Shown: positions 42,821 to 55,063, numbered from the stretch's first letter. The stretch: DNA of 64,000 bases from Mycolicibacterium aromaticivorans JS19b1 = JCM 16368 (GCF_000559085.1 NZ_JALN02000001.1:2232001-2296000), one strand, 5' to 3'. The notes: a model not told the origin generated them from the sequence alone. Numbers and translations: made by a program.

Positions 42821-43782
42821 TTCACCGCCAGCGACAGCCCGAAGTCCCCGGCCTCATCGGTCCACCACTGCGTCCGACGCAGACCGGCCGCCGCCAGCTC
42901 CTGCGCGACGGCCTCGGGCCGAAACTTGCACGACACCTCGGTGAGCATCTCTTCGCCTGCGGTGAACTCGACACGCAGGTCCAGCCCGGCGACGGTGACC
43001 TGCTGCGGAGACGTTGCGCGCAGCCACATCTCGATGCGCTCCTCGTCGGGGTTCCAGCGGGCGACGTGCTCAAAGGCGTCGACGTCGAAGTCGGCGTCCA
43101 ATTCTCGATTGACCACGGTCAGCACGTTGAGGTTGAACTGCGCGGTCACACCCGCGCTGTCGTCGTAGGCGCGAATCAGGCGTTCGGTGTCCTTGACCAG
43201 GTCGGTGCCCAGCAGCAGGCAGTCCCCGGGGTCGAGTACGTCGGCGAGGGCGGTGAGGAACTCCGCCCGCGGGGCTGCGGTCAGATTGCCGATGGTCGAA
43301 CCGAGGAACACGAACAACCTGCGACCGCCGGAGGGAATCTTGGCCAGGTGTTCCTCGAAATCGCCGCACACCGCGTCGATGTCGACATCCGGATACTCGT
43401 GCTCCAGCGCCGCTCCCGCCATTTCCAGCACACTCGAGTCGACGTCGAACGGCACAAACCGGCGCAACGACCCGTTGCCGCGCATGGCGCTCAGCAGCAA
43501 TCGAGTCTTCTCTGACGTTCCGCTGCCGAGTTCCACCAGCGTGTCGGCAGCACTGGCGGTCGCGATCGCCGCCGACTGGGACCGCAGGATCTGCGCTTCG
43601 GTCCGGGTCGGGTAGTACTCCGGCAGCCGGGTGATCTGGTCGAACAATTCACTACCGACGGTGTCGTAGAACCATTTGGGCGGCAATGACTTCGGTGTCT
43701 GCGTCAAGCCGTGCAGCACATCGTCGCGCAGCGCCTGGGCGGCAGCGTCGGCGGCCAGGTAGTTCGACAGCGTGAACGTCAC
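42817..43782 (-). CDS. egtD: Histidine N-alpha-methyltransferase EgtD
   Basis: A 321-residue enzyme that trimethylates the amino group of histidine to hercynine with three SAM. From GTG 43782 it reads [20 protein letters not shown]. It contains [20 protein letters not shown], the SAM motif [16 protein letters not shown] and [15 protein letters not shown]. The region [18 protein letters not shown] binds substrate and NREL and EEMLTEVS follow. The length equals M. smegmatis EgtD. Both ends overlap neighbours by GTGA, indicating coupling with egtC and egtE. Confidence 0.95.
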   Translation of the reverse strand: MTFTLSNYLAADAAAQALRDDVLHGLTQTPKSLPPKWFYDTVGSELFDQITRLPEYYPTRTEAQILRSQSAAIATASAADTLVELGSGTSEKTRLLLSAMRGNGSLRRFVPFDVDSSVLEMAGAALEHEYPDVDIDAVCGDFEEHLAKIPSGGRRLFVFLGSTIGNLTAAPRAEFLTALADVLDPGDCLLLGTDLVKDTERLIRAYDDSAGVTAQFNLNVLTVVNRELDADFDVDAFEHVARWNPDEERIEMWLRATSPQQVTVAGLDLRVEFTAGEEMLTEVSCKFRPEAVAQELAAAGLRRTQWWTDEAGDFGLSLAVK

Positions 43783-44507
43783 GAAGATCCTTTCAGCGGG
43801 GTCAGCGTCACCTGTCCCCCGCTCACGTCGACGAGATGCCGGTCCGGGATGTCCTGCCAATCGGGGTGATCGTCATAGGGTTCGCTGGCCAGCACCACTC
43901 CGTCACTGCGGCGCAACACCGACAGAGTGTCACCCCAGGTGGTGGCCAGAAGCCGAGATCCGTTGGCGGCCATGATGTTCAGCCGGGCGCCCGAATCTGC
44001 CGCCCCGACTTCAGCGATGGTATCGCCGAGGTTGGCCGGCCCGCGGTCGAAGATCAGCGCGGCCAGCAGCGCGCTGTCGACCGTCGACTCGGCAACTGGG
44101 CTCAACGGCAACACCCCGCGGTCGACGACTCCGTTGTGCGACAGCAACCAGCTGCCGTCACTGAACGGAGCGGATGCGCTGGACTCAATGGGCATGCCCA
44201 CCGATGCCGAACGCACCGCTGCGACAATGCAATTGCTGCGCAACGCCGGGGCGACCGAGGCGAACGAGACGTCACCCCACAGCGGCGACGCGCTGCGCCA
44301 GCGGCGCACCTCGCCGGGTCCGATCCCCGGGTCGCTTCGCTCCTGGCCGCCGGGATCGAAGAAGCCCACACCCCAGCCGTCGGCGTTGATCAACCCGTGC
44401 TTCTGCCGGCGCGGCGCGTAGGACTGGACCCTCAGCCCGCATGGCGGGTCGAGGACCAGCGAGGCGATCGTCACCGGTTCGCCCAGCCAGCCCAGGTGTC
44501 GGCACAT
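43779..44507 (-). CDS. egtC: Gamma-glutamyl amidohydrolase EgtC
   Basis: A 242-residue class II glutamine-amidotransferase-fold hydrolase that removes the glutamate from gamma-glutamyl-hercynylcysteine sulfoxide. The mature protein starts with the nucleophile, [11 protein letters not shown] (Cys2). [10 protein letters not shown] and SHNGVVD are the expected class II motifs. ATG 44507 shares one base with the egtB stop. An upstream frame to 44609 exists but would displace the N-terminal cysteine, so it is rejected. Equivalent to Rv3702c. Confidence 0.94.
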   Translation of the reverse strand: MCRHLGWLGEPVTIASLVLDPPCGLRVQSYAPRRQKHGLINADGWGVGFFDPGGQERSDPGIGPGEVRRWRSASPLWGDVSFASVAPALRSNCIVAAVRSASVGMPIESSASAPFSDGSWLLSHNGVVDRGVLPLSPVAESTVDSALLAALIFDRGPANLGDTIAEVGAADSGARLNIMAANGSRLLATTWGDTLSVLRRSDGVVLASEPYDDHPDWQDIPDRHLVDVSGGQVTLTPLKGSS

Positions 44508-45793
44508 CAGGCGTCCCACGCCAGGCGGACACCCGAGAAGATCTGCCGGCGGATCGGGTGATCCCAATTCCGGAAGCTGGGCCGCAGCGTGTCGGCGCCC
44601 ACCGCCCACGAACCACCGCGCAACACCTTGTAGTCACCGTCGAAGAACGGCTCCGAATAGCGTTGATAGATCATCGGTGTGAAGCCCGGCCATGGCCGCA
44701 GCGGCGAGGTGGTCCACTCCCACACATCGCCGAGCATCTGCTCGGCGCCATAGGCTGACGCTCCATCGGGGTAGCTCCCCACCGGCGCGGGACGCAGCGC
44801 CTGCCCGCCGAGGTTGGCCCGTTGCGGTGTCGGTTCCGCCGAGCCCCATGGGTAGCGACGGCGCGCCCCGGCCTGGGGATCCCAGGCGGCGGCCTTCTCC
44901 CATTCGACTTCACTCGGCAACCGGGCGCCCGCCCACGTCGCGTAGGCCTCGGCTTCGAAAAAGCTGACGTGCTGGACGGGTTCGTCGCCGGGGATTTCCT
45001 CGACGTGGCCGAATCGGGTTCGGGTGCCGTCCGGATTCCAGAACTCGGGTGCGCTCAACTCGGTCTGGACCCGGTGCTCCCATCCGCGCGGCGACCACCA
45101 TCGCTGTTGGGTATAGCCGCCGTCGTCGATGAATTGCCGCCATTCGGCGTTGGTCACCGGTACCCGGCCGATACGGAACGCCGGCACGTCGACCACGTGG
45201 GCGGGGCGTTCATTGTCCAACGACAGCGGTTCGGTCACCGCGTCGACGCCGAGGACGAACGGACCGCCGGGCACCAGAACCGAACTGCCGGTCAACCCCG
45301 GTCGGCCCTCTGGCAGCGTCATCCGGTGCGCCAAAATCGGTGCGCCGCTGCGCAAGTTGAGTGCCTGCAGAATCGTCTCGTCGTGCTGGTTCTCGTGGCT
45401 GATCACCAGGCCGAAGCGGAACGCGACCTCGGCGTCGTCATCCCGGTGGGGCAAGGTGTCGAGCACGTCGAGTGCGGCGGCCCGCACGCTGGTGCAGTAC
45501 GCGCGAGACTGCGCCGGCGACAACAGAGGCAGGTCGGCGCGACTGGCGCGAGAATGCACGAACGCGTCGTAGAGGCCTTCGATGTTGGCCGGCAGCATGC
45601 CCGGCCGATTCGGGTCGCCGTCGCGCAGCAGCCACAGTTCTTCCTGCTGCCCGATGTGGGCGAGGTCCCAGACCAGTGGACTCATCAGCGGGCTGTACTG
45701 GCGATGCAACTCGGCGTCGTCGAAGTCGGTCAGCGCCCACGTGCGCTGGCGGGCCCGTTCGAGGTCGCGCGCCAGCGTTTCGCGTGCGATCAC
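44507..45793 (-). CDS. egtB: Ergothioneine sulfoxide synthase EgtB
   Basis: A 428-residue non-haem iron enzyme that couples gamma-glutamylcysteine and hercynine with oxygen. An N-terminal DinB-like domain carries the iron histidines in [11 protein letters not shown] and in [14 protein letters not shown] (HxxxH). The C-terminal formylglycine-generating-enzyme-like domain contains [35 protein letters not shown] and RVLRGGSW-like [14 protein letters not shown] 45793 lies in a GTGA overlap with the egtA stop. Equivalent to Rv3703c. In this type of EgtB gamma-glutamylcysteine is the thiol donor, which fits the presence of egtA and egtC. Confidence 0.94.
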   Translation of the reverse strand: MIARETLARDLERARQRTWALTDFDDAELHRQYSPLMSPLVWDLAHIGQQEELWLLRDGDPNRPGMLPANIEGLYDAFVHSRASRADLPLLSPAQSRAYCTSVRAAALDVLDTLPHRDDDAEVAFRFGLVISHENQHDETILQALNLRSGAPILAHRMTLPEGRPGLTGSSVLVPGGPFVLGVDAVTEPLSLDNERPAHVVDVPAFRIGRVPVTNAEWRQFIDDGGYTQQRWWSPRGWEHRVQTELSAPEFWNPDGTRTRFGHVEEIPGDEPVQHVSFFEAEAYATWAGARLPSEVEWEKAAAWDPQAGARRRYPWGSAEPTPQRANLGGQALRPAPVGSYPDGASAYGAEQMLGDVWEWTTSPLRPWPGFTPMIYQRYSEPFFDGDYKVLRGGSWAVGADTLRPSFRNWDHPIRRQIFSGVRLAWDA

Positions 45794-47079
45794 GCCGTCG
45801 CCTCGGCCATCTGCAGGACCGCACCTTCGATTCCGCGCTCGATGGCCTGGTCGGCGAAATCGTCGGCTGGGCAGCGGCCTACTTCCACGTTCTGCACCAA
45901 CCGCTGCATCGACTCGGATAATTCCGCGGGCACCCGGTCGGCGACGAGTGCAACGCAACGGTTGGCCGCTCGGTAGAGCCGGTCGTCCTTGAGGCCGACC
46001 CGCGCGGCCAGGTCCCAGGCGGTTGCCACCGGCTCGACGGCCTCGGCGGCCAACTCGGCGAGGGCTGGGTCGTCGAGCAGGGTGACGACGAGGAACACCA
46101 ATGCGGGCAGCAGTGCGTCGGGCACGCTGTCGAGGTAACGAATCTCCAGCCAGCGGCGTGGGCGCACCGGTGGAAACAGCGTGGTGAGGTGGTAGTCGAG
46201 GTCGGCGGTGGTCGGACGGCGATCGCCGAGGAGCACCAGTCCATCGGCCCAGTCCGCGAACGGCACGTGCTCGGTGACCGCGACCGGATCCGGGTTGTGC
46301 ACCAGCATCACCGGCGCCTTGAGGGCATACCGGGCCCAGTCGGTGCAGGGATCGTCACCGCTGGCGCCCAGGACCGGCCCACAGCGCGCCGAGTCCAGCT
46401 GACTCCACACCCGCTGACGTGTCGACACCCAGCCGGTGAAGTCCCCGCCGAGCAACGGTGAATTCGCCGCGATCGCGATCGTGGTGGGGCCGAGCGCATG
46501 GGCGAGCCGCACCCGCTCGGCCCAGCCGTCGCGGCGACCCGCGTCGAGATTGATCTGGATCGATGCCGTCGAGGTCATCATCGCCGCCCCTGCGCTCGCC
46601 GTCCCGGACGCGACGAAGAACTGTTCCATCGCCTCATAGCGGGCTCCGGGATTGACCCGACGCGGGCGGCGAAGTGGGTCGGCGCCGAGCAGGACCAGGC
46701 CGAGGCCGGCATCGGCGAACGCCGAACACAACCTCGCCCGATCGGCGGCCAGCGCGGCGATGGCCGGCAGCGGGCCGTCGGCCGGCGGGCCGGACAGTTC
46801 GACCGCGCCCCCCGGTTCCACGGTGACGGCGCTGCCGCCGGCCAGCGGTCCCGCGGTGGCGATCACGTCGCTCAGTTCCGACCAGCCCGGGCGGCGCAGT
46901 GGATCAGCCAGATCGAAGCAGTGCGCCTCGAGTTCCAGACCCACCCGGCCGGCCGGACCGTCGTCGAGTGAGGCGCCGGCGATGTGCAAGGCGGCTGAGG
47001 ATGAGCTGTTCAGGACCCGTTCTTGGGCACCCGGCCCGCAAGGTGCCCGACCCGGCTCCGAGGTGACGACAAACGTCAT
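45790..47079 (-). CDS. egtA: Glutamate-cysteine ligase EgtA
   Basis: A 429-residue GCS2-type ligase making gamma-glutamylcysteine for ergothioneine. The active region includes [17 protein letters not shown] with the metal glutamates, [17 protein letters not shown] and [20 protein letters not shown] 47079 ([13 protein letters not shown]) has GGAAG nine bases upstream; an in-frame ATG three codons earlier is less well placed. First gene of the egt operon. It lies 77 bases downstream of a same-strand secreted-protein gene, so it may have its own promoter there, though I cannot define one. Equivalent to Rv3704c. Confidence 0.93.
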   Translation of the reverse strand: MTFVVTSEPGRAPCGPGAQERVLNSSSSAALHIAGASLDDGPAGRVGLELEAHCFDLADPLRRPGWSELSDVIATAGPLAGGSAVTVEPGGAVELSGPPADGPLPAIAALAADRARLCSAFADAGLGLVLLGADPLRRPRRVNPGARYEAMEQFFVASGTASAGAAMMTSTASIQINLDAGRRDGWAERVRLAHALGPTTIAIAANSPLLGGDFTGWVSTRQRVWSQLDSARCGPVLGASGDDPCTDWARYALKAPVMLVHNPDPVAVTEHVPFADWADGLVLLGDRRPTTADLDYHLTTLFPPVRPRRWLEIRYLDSVPDALLPALVFLVVTLLDDPALAELAAEAVEPVATAWDLAARVGLKDDRLYRAANRCVALVADRVPAELSESMQRLVQNVEVGRCPADDFADQAIERGIEGAVLQMAEATA

Positions 47080-47156
47080 GACATCCATCTTCCAGACCGC
47101 ACCGACAAGTTTCGTCGATCGGCGGCTGACCCGTTGATGACGTTCACCCGACCTCG

Positions 47157-47798
47157 CTATATGCCCAATGTGTTCTGCATGGCGCCGGCCAGCACGTTGA
47201 CGGCCGGCCCGCCGTTGCCGGACTGGCAGACCTTGGCCTGCAACAGCACGTTTTCCCGCAACCGCGTCTGGGTGAAACACCGTCGATCGGTATCTGCTTC
47301 CTGCTTGACCCATACCGCGTCGGTGGCCGTCGGGGCAGCACCGCCGAACGACCACACCTGAGTCGTTCCGTCGTCGAGGTGCATGGCGGTGGTCTGGCCG
47401 GCGCACCCGATGGTGCGGTCTACGATGCGGTGGTAGGCGCGGGTGGCGGCGTCATTGGTGGCGAATACCCCGATGGCCTGTTTGACCAGGTGGTTTTGGT
47501 CGGTGGCCGAGGTTTGCGTGACCGCACTGTTGAACGACGCAAGGTCGGGGTCGTTGAACACCTCGGGCAACCCGATGTCGGCCCAGTTGTTGCAGACCGG
47601 CAGATCGACCCAGAACCCCTGCACCGGATCGGTGCTCACCGACTCCCACGTCATCGGTGCTCCGACGATGTTGCCCACGGAACCTTTGGCGAGCACGGCG
47701 TAGGAGACCACGCCCGGGTCCGCTGGACGGGCCTGCGCCGCGCCGGCCCCGAACACGCTTGTCGCCAGCACTGCGGCCGCCGCGGCGGCGGTGCGCAT
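47157..47798 (-). CDS. Secreted sensor-domain (PknH-like) protein
   Basis: A 213-residue exported protein. The signal peptide is MRTAAAAAAVLATSVFGAG with cleavage after AQA. The mature part has the PknH-C sensor-like layout: SVGNIVGAPMTWESV, LPVCNNWADIGLPEVF, TRAYHRIVDRTIGCAGQ, DRRCFTQTRLRENVLLQAKVC. Four cysteines would form two disulfides. Such domains bind unknown ligands at the mycobacterial surface. The start could also be the GTG one codon earlier. It follows the Ohr gene by five bases and probably shares its transcript. By place it fits Rv3705c. Confidence 0.82.
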   Translation of the reverse strand: MRTAAAAAAVLATSVFGAGAAQARPADPGVVSYAVLAKGSVGNIVGAPMTWESVSTDPVQGFWVDLPVCNNWADIGLPEVFNDPDLASFNSAVTQTSATDQNHLVKQAIGVFATNDAATRAYHRIVDRTIGCAGQTTAMHLDDGTTQVWSFGGAAPTATDAVWVKQEADTDRRCFTQTRLRENVLLQAKVCQSGNGGPAVNVLAGAMQNTLGI

Positions 47799-47803
47799 CA
47801 CCC

Positions 47804-48232
47804 TCAGACCTTGGCGGTCAATGTGACGTCGATATTGCCGCGAGTCGCCTTCGAGTACGGGCACACCTGGTGAGCCTTGTTCATCAGGTCCTCGGCCTGG
47901 CTCTGCTCGAGTCCGGGCAGGTAGCCGATGAGGTGGGCGTTGATGCCGTACCCGCCGTCGGCGTCCTTGCCGAAGCCGACCCGCGCGGTGATGCCCGATG
48001 CGCTGTCGAGTCCGATCTTCTCCGAGCGCGCCACCAGTTGTAGCGCGCCGAGGAAGCAAGCGGCGTAGCCCGCCGAGAACAGTTGCTCGGGGTTGGTGCC
48101 CTCGCCGCTGCCGCCCGCTTCCTTGGGTGGCCTGGTGTCCAGATCGATTCGGTTGTCCGACGACTTCACGTGGCCGTCCCGCCCGCCGCCGCTGGCCGTG
48201 GACTCCGCGGTGTAGATGACCTCGATACTCAT
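47804..48232 (-). CDS. ohr: Organic hydroperoxide resistance protein (Ohr/OsmC family)
   Basis: A 142-residue Ohr-type peroxidase reducing organic hydroperoxides with lipoyl or other thiols. It shows the Ohr pattern: TNPEQLFSAGYAACFLGALQ with the peroxidatic cysteine and AHQVCPYSKATRGNIDV with the resolving cysteine; the N-terminus MSIEVIYTAEST is typical. No OhrR-type MarR regulator lies directly adjacent. ATG 48232. It is 82 bases downstream of katA on the same strand, forming a peroxide-defence group next to the ergothioneine operon. Confidence 0.92.
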   Translation of the reverse strand: MSIEVIYTAESTASGGGRDGHVKSSDNRIDLDTRPPKEAGGSGEGTNPEQLFSAGYAACFLGALQLVARSEKIGLDSASGITARVGFGKDADGGYGINAHLIGYLPGLEQSQAEDLMNKAHQVCPYSKATRGNIDVTLTAKV

Positions 48233-48314
48233 GGCTTCGATCATGCCAGCCCGGGAGATCGACATGAAGGTCGTGAAAATTGCCCGATCACAACCCGCAT
48301 GTCGACTTCGGCTC

Positions 48315-49763
48315 TCACCCAGTCTTGCTCCGCACACCTTCCTCGATCTTCTTGCCGAGGTCGGCATCGATGTTGCGCCAGTACTCGAACACCCGCGACA
48401 GCACCGGCTCTTTGACACCCTTGGATACATGGCCGATGACATTGTGCGCCAATCGGTCTCGTGCATCGTCGTCGAGAACTTCCCGAACGAGGGTGCCGGC
48501 TTGACCCCAGTCGTCATCGTCTTGACGAAGGGCGTACGCGGAGCGGACCATGTCACCGTCGGAGGCCCAGTGCACCTCAGCCGCCCGCGCGGGATCGGCC
48601 TGCGGCCCCCCAACCGAATTCGGCGCATACACCGGGTCGGTCACGTTGCGCATCCGCATCGCACCGTCTTTGGAATAGCTGTGCACTTCGACTCTCGGTG
48701 TGTTGACCGGGATCTGCTTGTAGTTCACCCCGAGCCGGTGCCGATGGGCGTCGCTGTAGGAGAAGCCACGCGCCAACAGCATCTTGTCCGGGCTCAATCC
48801 GGTGCCGGGCACGATGTTGTTCGGCTCGAAGGCAGCCTGCTCTATTTCGGCGTGGTAGTCGGTGACGTTGCGGTTCAACGTCATTCGACCAACTTCGTGC
48901 AGCGGGTAGTCGCTGTGCGGCCACACCTTGGTCAGGTCGAACGGATTGAACCGGTAGGTCTTGGCATCCTCGAACGGCATGATCTGGACGTGGAGCGTCC
49001 AGCTCGGGAAGTCGCCGCCCTCGATGGTGTCGAAGAGGTCGCGCTGGTGGTAATCGCCATCGCTGCCTGCCAATTCGTCGCCTTCCTCCTGGGTGAGGAA
49101 TTCGATGCCCTGGTCGGTCTTGAAGTGGTACTTCACCCAGAACAGCTCGCCGGCCGCGTTGAGCCAGCTGTAGGTGTGGCTGGAGTAGCCGTTCATGTTG
49201 CGCCAGGTCTTCGGGATGCCGCGGTCACCCATCAACCAGGTGACCTGGTGTGCGGATTCCGGTGACAGCGTCCAGAAGTCCCACTGCATGTGGTGATCAC
49301 GCAGGTTCGACGACTGCAGGCGCTTCTGGGAGCGGATGAAGTTCTGGAACTTGATCGGATCCCGCAGGAAGAACACCGGGGTGTTGTTGCCGACGAGGTC
49401 GAAGTTGCCCTCGGAGGTGTAGAACTTCAGCGCGAATCCGCGGGGGTCACGCCAGGTGTCTGGGCTGCCGCGCTCGCCGGCGACGGTGGAGAATCTGGCC
49501 AGCATGTCGGTCTTGATGCCGGGCTGCAGGAACGCCGCACGAGTGAACTTGCTGACGTCGTGCGTCACTTCGAACGTGCCGAACGCACCGCCGCCTTTGG
49601 CGTGCGGCTGGCGCTCCGGGATTCGCTCGCGATTGAAGTTGGCCATCTGCTCGATCAGGTAGTGATCCTGGAGCAGGATCGGGCCGTCCGGCCCGACGGT
49701 CAGGGAATGTTCGAGGCTCGGAGCTGGAGCACCGGCATCGGTCGTCGCAAATTTCTCAGTCAT
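48315..49763 (-). CDS. katA: Haem catalase (small-subunit, clade 3)
   Basis: A 482-residue monofunctional haem catalase. The distal histidine lies in [17 protein letters not shown], the distal asparagine in [14 protein letters not shown] and the proximal haem tyrosine in [15 protein letters not shown]. The length and the absence of a C-terminal flavodoxin-like domain place it with small-subunit catalases. AGGGGA precedes ATG 49763. A perfect 16-base palindrome lies 22 bases upstream of the start, a likely operator or structured leader. No furA is adjacent, unlike katG. It lies ahead of ohr on the same strand. The symbol is by family, not by orthology proof. Confidence 0.92.
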   Translation of the reverse strand: MTEKFATTDAGAPAPSLEHSLTVGPDGPILLQDHYLIEQMANFNRERIPERQPHAKGGGAFGTFEVTHDVSKFTRAAFLQPGIKTDMLARFSTVAGERGSPDTWRDPRGFALKFYTSEGNFDLVGNNTPVFFLRDPIKFQNFIRSQKRLQSSNLRDHHMQWDFWTLSPESAHQVTWLMGDRGIPKTWRNMNGYSSHTYSWLNAAGELFWVKYHFKTDQGIEFLTQEEGDELAGSDGDYHQRDLFDTIEGGDFPSWTLHVQIMPFEDAKTYRFNPFDLTKVWPHSDYPLHEVGRMTLNRNVTDYHAEIEQAAFEPNNIVPGTGLSPDKMLLARGFSYSDAHRHRLGVNYKQIPVNTPRVEVHSYSKDGAMRMRNVTDPVYAPNSVGGPQADPARAAEVHWASDGDMVRSAYALRQDDDDWGQAGTLVREVLDDDARDRLAHNVIGHVSKGVKEPVLSRVFEYWRNIDADLGKKIEEGVRSKTG

Positions 49764-49785
49764 CGTTTCCCCTATCTGGTGTCAG

Positions 49786-49801
49786 CGCCTTCCGGAAGGC
49801 G
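49786..49801. promoter_or_regulatory. 16-bp perfect palindrome upstream of katA
   Basis: CGCCTTCCGGAAGGCG reads the same on both strands. It starts 23 bases from the katA ATG, inside the probable leader or over the promoter. It may bind a peroxide- or metal-responsive repressor, or form a hairpin in the mRNA. Confidence 0.6.
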
Positions 49802-49860
49802 TGTACCCAAGACCCGTTCTACTCTCCCAAAATGACTCCGGCAGGATCCTGCACAGCAGG

Positions 49861-49897
49861 GTGCCCGGCGTCCCTGGGGGGTGGGGACGCCGGGCAC
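49861..49897 (-). terminator. Terminator hairpin after the Gly-rich membrane protein
   Basis: GTGCCCGGCGTCCC (49861-49874) and GGGACGCCGGGCAC (49884-49897) pair perfectly over 14 bases around a nine-base loop. It lies 13 bases beyond the stop at 49911 and ahead of the katA promoter, so it insulates the two genes. Confidence 0.8.
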
Positions 49898-49910
49898 GTC
49901 TGCGGTGCGG

Positions 49911-50363
49911 TCAGGGACGCTGGGTCGGGGTGGCGGTGCCACCGGGCCCCGCGCCGCCCGGGCCTCCTGGCCCGAATCCGGGGCCGGCGCCCGGACCCTG
50001 GTTCTGGCCGCCCGGGCCACCGGGACCCATCGGACCCCAGGGTCCGCCGCCCGGCATCATCATCCCGGGGCCACCGCCAGGTCCGCCCCGGTGGTGGAAC
50101 TGTTGAGAGCCACCGTCCCCGCCGTGGTGGTGCCAGCCGCCGTGGCCGCTGGCGCGCCCGAGGACGAAACCGGTGAAGAAGACTGCGCCGACTATGAAGA
50201 CGGTGCCAGCCACGATCGCAACCCATGCAACGGCCTGGTACAGCCGGTTGGGTCGGGTGGCGACAGGGACCGGGCCGTAGTAGGGCGGCGGCGGCGGAGG
50301 CGGGTCGAGAGTGGCGACGGGGCTGGTTGCGGGCTCGTCGGCCCGCTCGGGTGTTTCAGTCAT
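49911..50363 (-). CDS. Gly/Pro/His-rich single-pass membrane protein
   Basis: A 150-residue protein. The N-terminal cytosolic part has a proline run (DPPPPPPPYYGPVPV), then one helix (AVAWVAIVAGTVFIVGAVFF), then an outer part rich in Gly, Pro, Met and His (GHGGWHHHGGDGG, PGMMMPGGGPWGPMG). The His/Met-rich portion might bind metal ions such as copper, but composition is the only support. ATG 50363. It diverges from a basic hypothetical protein gene at 50492. No family name recognised; similar designs are common in mycobacteria. Confidence 0.72.
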   Translation of the reverse strand: MTETPERADEPATSPVATLDPPPPPPPYYGPVPVATRPNRLYQAVAWVAIVAGTVFIVGAVFFTGFVLGRASGHGGWHHHGGDGGSQQFHHRGGPGGGPGMMMPGGGPWGPMGPGGPGGQNQGPGAGPGFGPGGPGGAGPGGTATPTQRP

Positions 50364-50491
50364 GAATCGATGATGCGAGCCCGCTGCCCAGTGCGGGTTA
50401 GGTGCCGCCTTTGAAAAGACTGTGAATGACGGATTGTCATCCGCGTGGCCGTTTCCACCCACAGCAGGCTGCCCCGCGCTATGAACCAAAG

Positions 50492-50992
50492 ATGAACAAG
50501 CTGCTCAACTCGCTGACCGAAGCCGAGTTCCTGTTGATCCGGGAGACCGACCCCGGCGCACTCACCGAACTCGACGAGGACGCGCTGTTGGACTTGCACG
50601 GCAGGATTCGACGCGCCCGCACCAAATACGTCGGGCTCTATCGCCGCAAGGGCGCGGCGAACGTCTCGGCGAAGCGCGCCCGGGGTGCCGCTCGATCGGC
50701 CAACGAACGAAATGGGGCCAAGGCCGAGATCTTCGAAGGTGCGCTGGGGCGGGTGAGTAAGCAACTCGGTGTCGCTGCGGCGCGCAGCGCCCGTGAACTC
50801 AAGGAGGAGCGGCTGGCTCGGGCCCGTCAGGAAAGTTCGGCCCCCGGAACGCCCGCCAAGGGCGGCAGCCGGGTGCCGACATTGGGTCGGGCCCGGGTGG
50901 ACCAGTCCCGCGAGTCATCGGGCCGCAAGAAGCGCGAGGCCGGTTCCATCGCAGCGGGCGCGCGGCGGCAAGCCAAGCGCGACAACCGCTGA
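50492..50992 (+). CDS. Basic conserved hypothetical protein
   Basis: A 166-residue, strongly basic protein (MNKLLNSLTEAEFLLIRETD). A helical N-terminal half includes LDEDALLDLHGRIRRARTKY, and the C-terminal half is rich in Arg, Lys, Ala and Ser (ANVSAKRARGAARSANER, SSGRKKREAG), probably disordered. Composition suggests binding to nucleic acid, and related mycobacterial proteins exist as hypotheticals. No start problem: an ATG at 50492 gives the natural N-terminus. It diverges from the Gly-rich membrane protein and stands alone. Confidence 0.75.
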   Translation: MNKLLNSLTEAEFLLIRETDPGALTELDEDALLDLHGRIRRARTKYVGLYRRKGAANVSAKRARGAARSANERNGAKAEIFEGALGRVSKQLGVAAARSARELKEERLARARQESSAPGTPAKGGSRVPTLGRARVDQSRESSGRKKREAGSIAAGARRQAKRDNR

Positions 50993-51137
50993 GTGTGGGT
51001 GGTCCGGGGTCTGCGGCTGGCAGGCAGGTCTAACGGTCCTCTTCGGTGGGATCTACCCCGGCCATCGCCGTAGAACTGGACAGTGTCAGCGAACTTTGCC
51101 ACTATTGCGCGGGGGTTGCCGTGAAGGAGTGTCCGCC

Positions 51138-51359
51138 GTGTTGTTGTACCTCTACCTCATCGGCGTGCCGCTATTCATCTTTCTCACTCGGGTTTTCTCT
51201 GAAGCCTTTGACGCAGGTGAGACGGTGCGAGCCCACGTACGCCTGCCGCTGATCGTCGCGGCGGGATTCCTGTGGCCGGTGTTGCTCGTGGGAGTTGCCC
51301 AAATACAGGTGTTGCGACTGCGAGCGAAGCTGCTATACCCCGAGACCAGCGCACACTGA
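51138..51359 (+). CDS. Small membrane protein (73 aa)
   Basis: From GTG 51138 the frame reads VLLYLYLIGVPLFIFLTRVF, then SEAFDAGETVRAHVRLP, then a second hydrophobic stretch LIVAAGFLWPVLLVGVAQI and a short basic tail. AAGGAG lies eight bases before the GTG, a good ribosome site. Two membrane helices with a cytosolic or outer loop are likely. No family known to me. Flanked by 145 bases on the left and 140 on the right in which I see no further gene. Confidence 0.65.
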   Translation: MLLYLYLIGVPLFIFLTRVFSEAFDAGETVRAHVRLPLIVAAGFLWPVLLVGVAQIQVLRLRAKLLYPETSAH

Positions 51360-51499
51360 GCCCGCGCCGGAATCCTGCAGGCACGGCCTGATGTCGAGCT
51401 GGTCAGTTCTCCCTGTCGTGGCGTGGCTCTCGTACCCGCGGTTACGGCCCTCGGGGAGAACGGAGGTCGGGCCATCCAACCCGCGGTTGAGTTCGCCTC

Positions 51500-52636
51500 T
51501 CACCACGGCTTGATCGGGTTCACCGCGAACTGCAGCACGCGATACGGCGCGCGGTCGCGCGGCATGGTGTTCCACTGGCTGACGAACACCCGCACCTCGT
51601 CCAGCGTCGAGCCAGGCGAGATGTAGCCGCCGTAGGGTTGTGCGAGCCGGTTGTCCCCCGGCGGCGGCAGGCTCTCGACGGGGTCGGGCCAGTCACCCGC
51701 TTGCACCACCGTCGTCACCGGCGCGGTTCCCAGACCCGTCGGGTCGTAGGCCACCCGCATCTCCATGTTGCCGGTACTGGCGTTGAAGTACGACAGCACC
51801 GGCTTTCCGTCGACCTCACGCAGGCTCATCTCGCCGATCTTGTCCGGCCACAACGGCGTTGGCGTCTTGTTCCAGCCGCCGCCCGGACCGGCCGCCCAGC
51901 CCTGCCAGCGCGCGCGGTCGGTGAAGTTCTCTCGAGTGGCGCGGTAGAGCGTCACCGGCCCGGACCGGTCGAAGTTGTTGGCCACGATGTACACCCAGCC
52001 GGTCTGCGAGTCCGGTGTCGGGATCGGGTCGTAGTAGCCGCTGATCTGCGTCTGACGGCCGCCGGCGTAGGAGGCCGCACGCTGCGAACCCGCGACAGTC
52101 TGCCAACCGCCCTGCCCGGCAACCGCTTTCACCAGCCGCGACGTCTGCGGTACCAGATCTTTGGTTGTGGTCACCAGCAGATAGTTCTGCCGGTTGATCT
52201 GCACCACCCCAGCGGGCAGCTGCGAAGCGCCCGGCGGCCGGGGGTCGGCCAGCAACGGTTTGTCCACACCGACGACGCCGGTGTAGCGAATGCCGTCGGG
52301 GTCGTCGACCGAGTCGCCGGCCACCCGCAGCGCGACCGGCGAGAACCACCCACCGAATCCCACGCCCTGGCCGGCGAAGCTGTCCCCACAGATCTGGAGC
52401 AATTCAGTGGGGAATTCCATGAACTCGCACAAGTCGGTGGCGCCGATGCCGTAGTCGCGGGTTGGCGTCCCGGTACCGGCGATCGGCCCGATCCGCATCA
52501 CCTGGCCTGGCGCCAACGGCGCCAGGATCGGGTCAGGAGCCGGGCTCGGTGGGTCGGCGATCGACGTCGGCGCCAGCACCACCGCCGAGATCGACGAAAT
52601 GGCGCACGCCACTCGCACTTTCACGCCCAAACTCAC
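51500..52636 (-). CDS. Secreted DUF4185 protein
   Basis: A protein of about 378 residues with a signal peptide (VSLGVKVRVACAISSISAVV, cleavage near TSIADP). A DUF4185 domain of beta-propeller type follows with FGGWFSPVALRVAGDS, GWVYIVANNFDRSGPVTLYR and VLSYFNASTGNMEMRV. DUF4185 enzymes were recently shown in mycobacteria to include arabinan-cleaving hydrolases, so a cell-wall glycan role is possible here. GTG 52636 is chosen; the frame also opens at TTG 52648. It lies 18 bases behind asd and matches Rv3707c. Confidence 0.84.
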   Translation of the reverse strand: MSLGVKVRVACAISSISAVVLAPTSIADPPSPAPDPILAPLAPGQVMRIGPIAGTGTPTRDYGIGATDLCEFMEFPTELLQICGDSFAGQGVGFGGWFSPVALRVAGDSVDDPDGIRYTGVVGVDKPLLADPRPPGASQLPAGVVQINRQNYLLVTTTKDLVPQTSRLVKAVAGQGGWQTVAGSQRAASYAGGRQTQISGYYDPIPTPDSQTGWVYIVANNFDRSGPVTLYRATRENFTDRARWQGWAAGPGGGWNKTPTPLWPDKIGEMSLREVDGKPVLSYFNASTGNMEMRVAYDPTGLGTAPVTTVVQAGDWPDPVESLPPPGDNRLAQPYGGYISPGSTLDEVRVFVSQWNTMPRDRAPYRVLQFAVNPIKPW

Positions 52637-52654
52637 GTTTCGGCGCAAAGCGGA

Positions 52655-54969
<2,315 letters not shown>

Positions 54970-55063
54970 TGTCTGCCCTTTCGAAAAAGTGGGATGTCGG
55001 CTCTAAGGATAAGGGGTCGCAGCACCTGCTTTTTCCGCCCCGATCGGCGGTAACGTCGCGGCG

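Noticed and set aside
43783..43860. Upstream extension of EgtD, and similar extensions of EgtC and EgtB
   Set aside because: EgtC must begin at MCRH for its N-terminal cysteine nucleophile, and the GTGA overlaps define the other starts; the extensions are shadow sequence.
45790..47406. 538-codon version of EgtA
   Set aside because: The extra N-terminal residues are arginine-rich and overlap the secreted-protein gene; ATG 47079 has a ribosome site.
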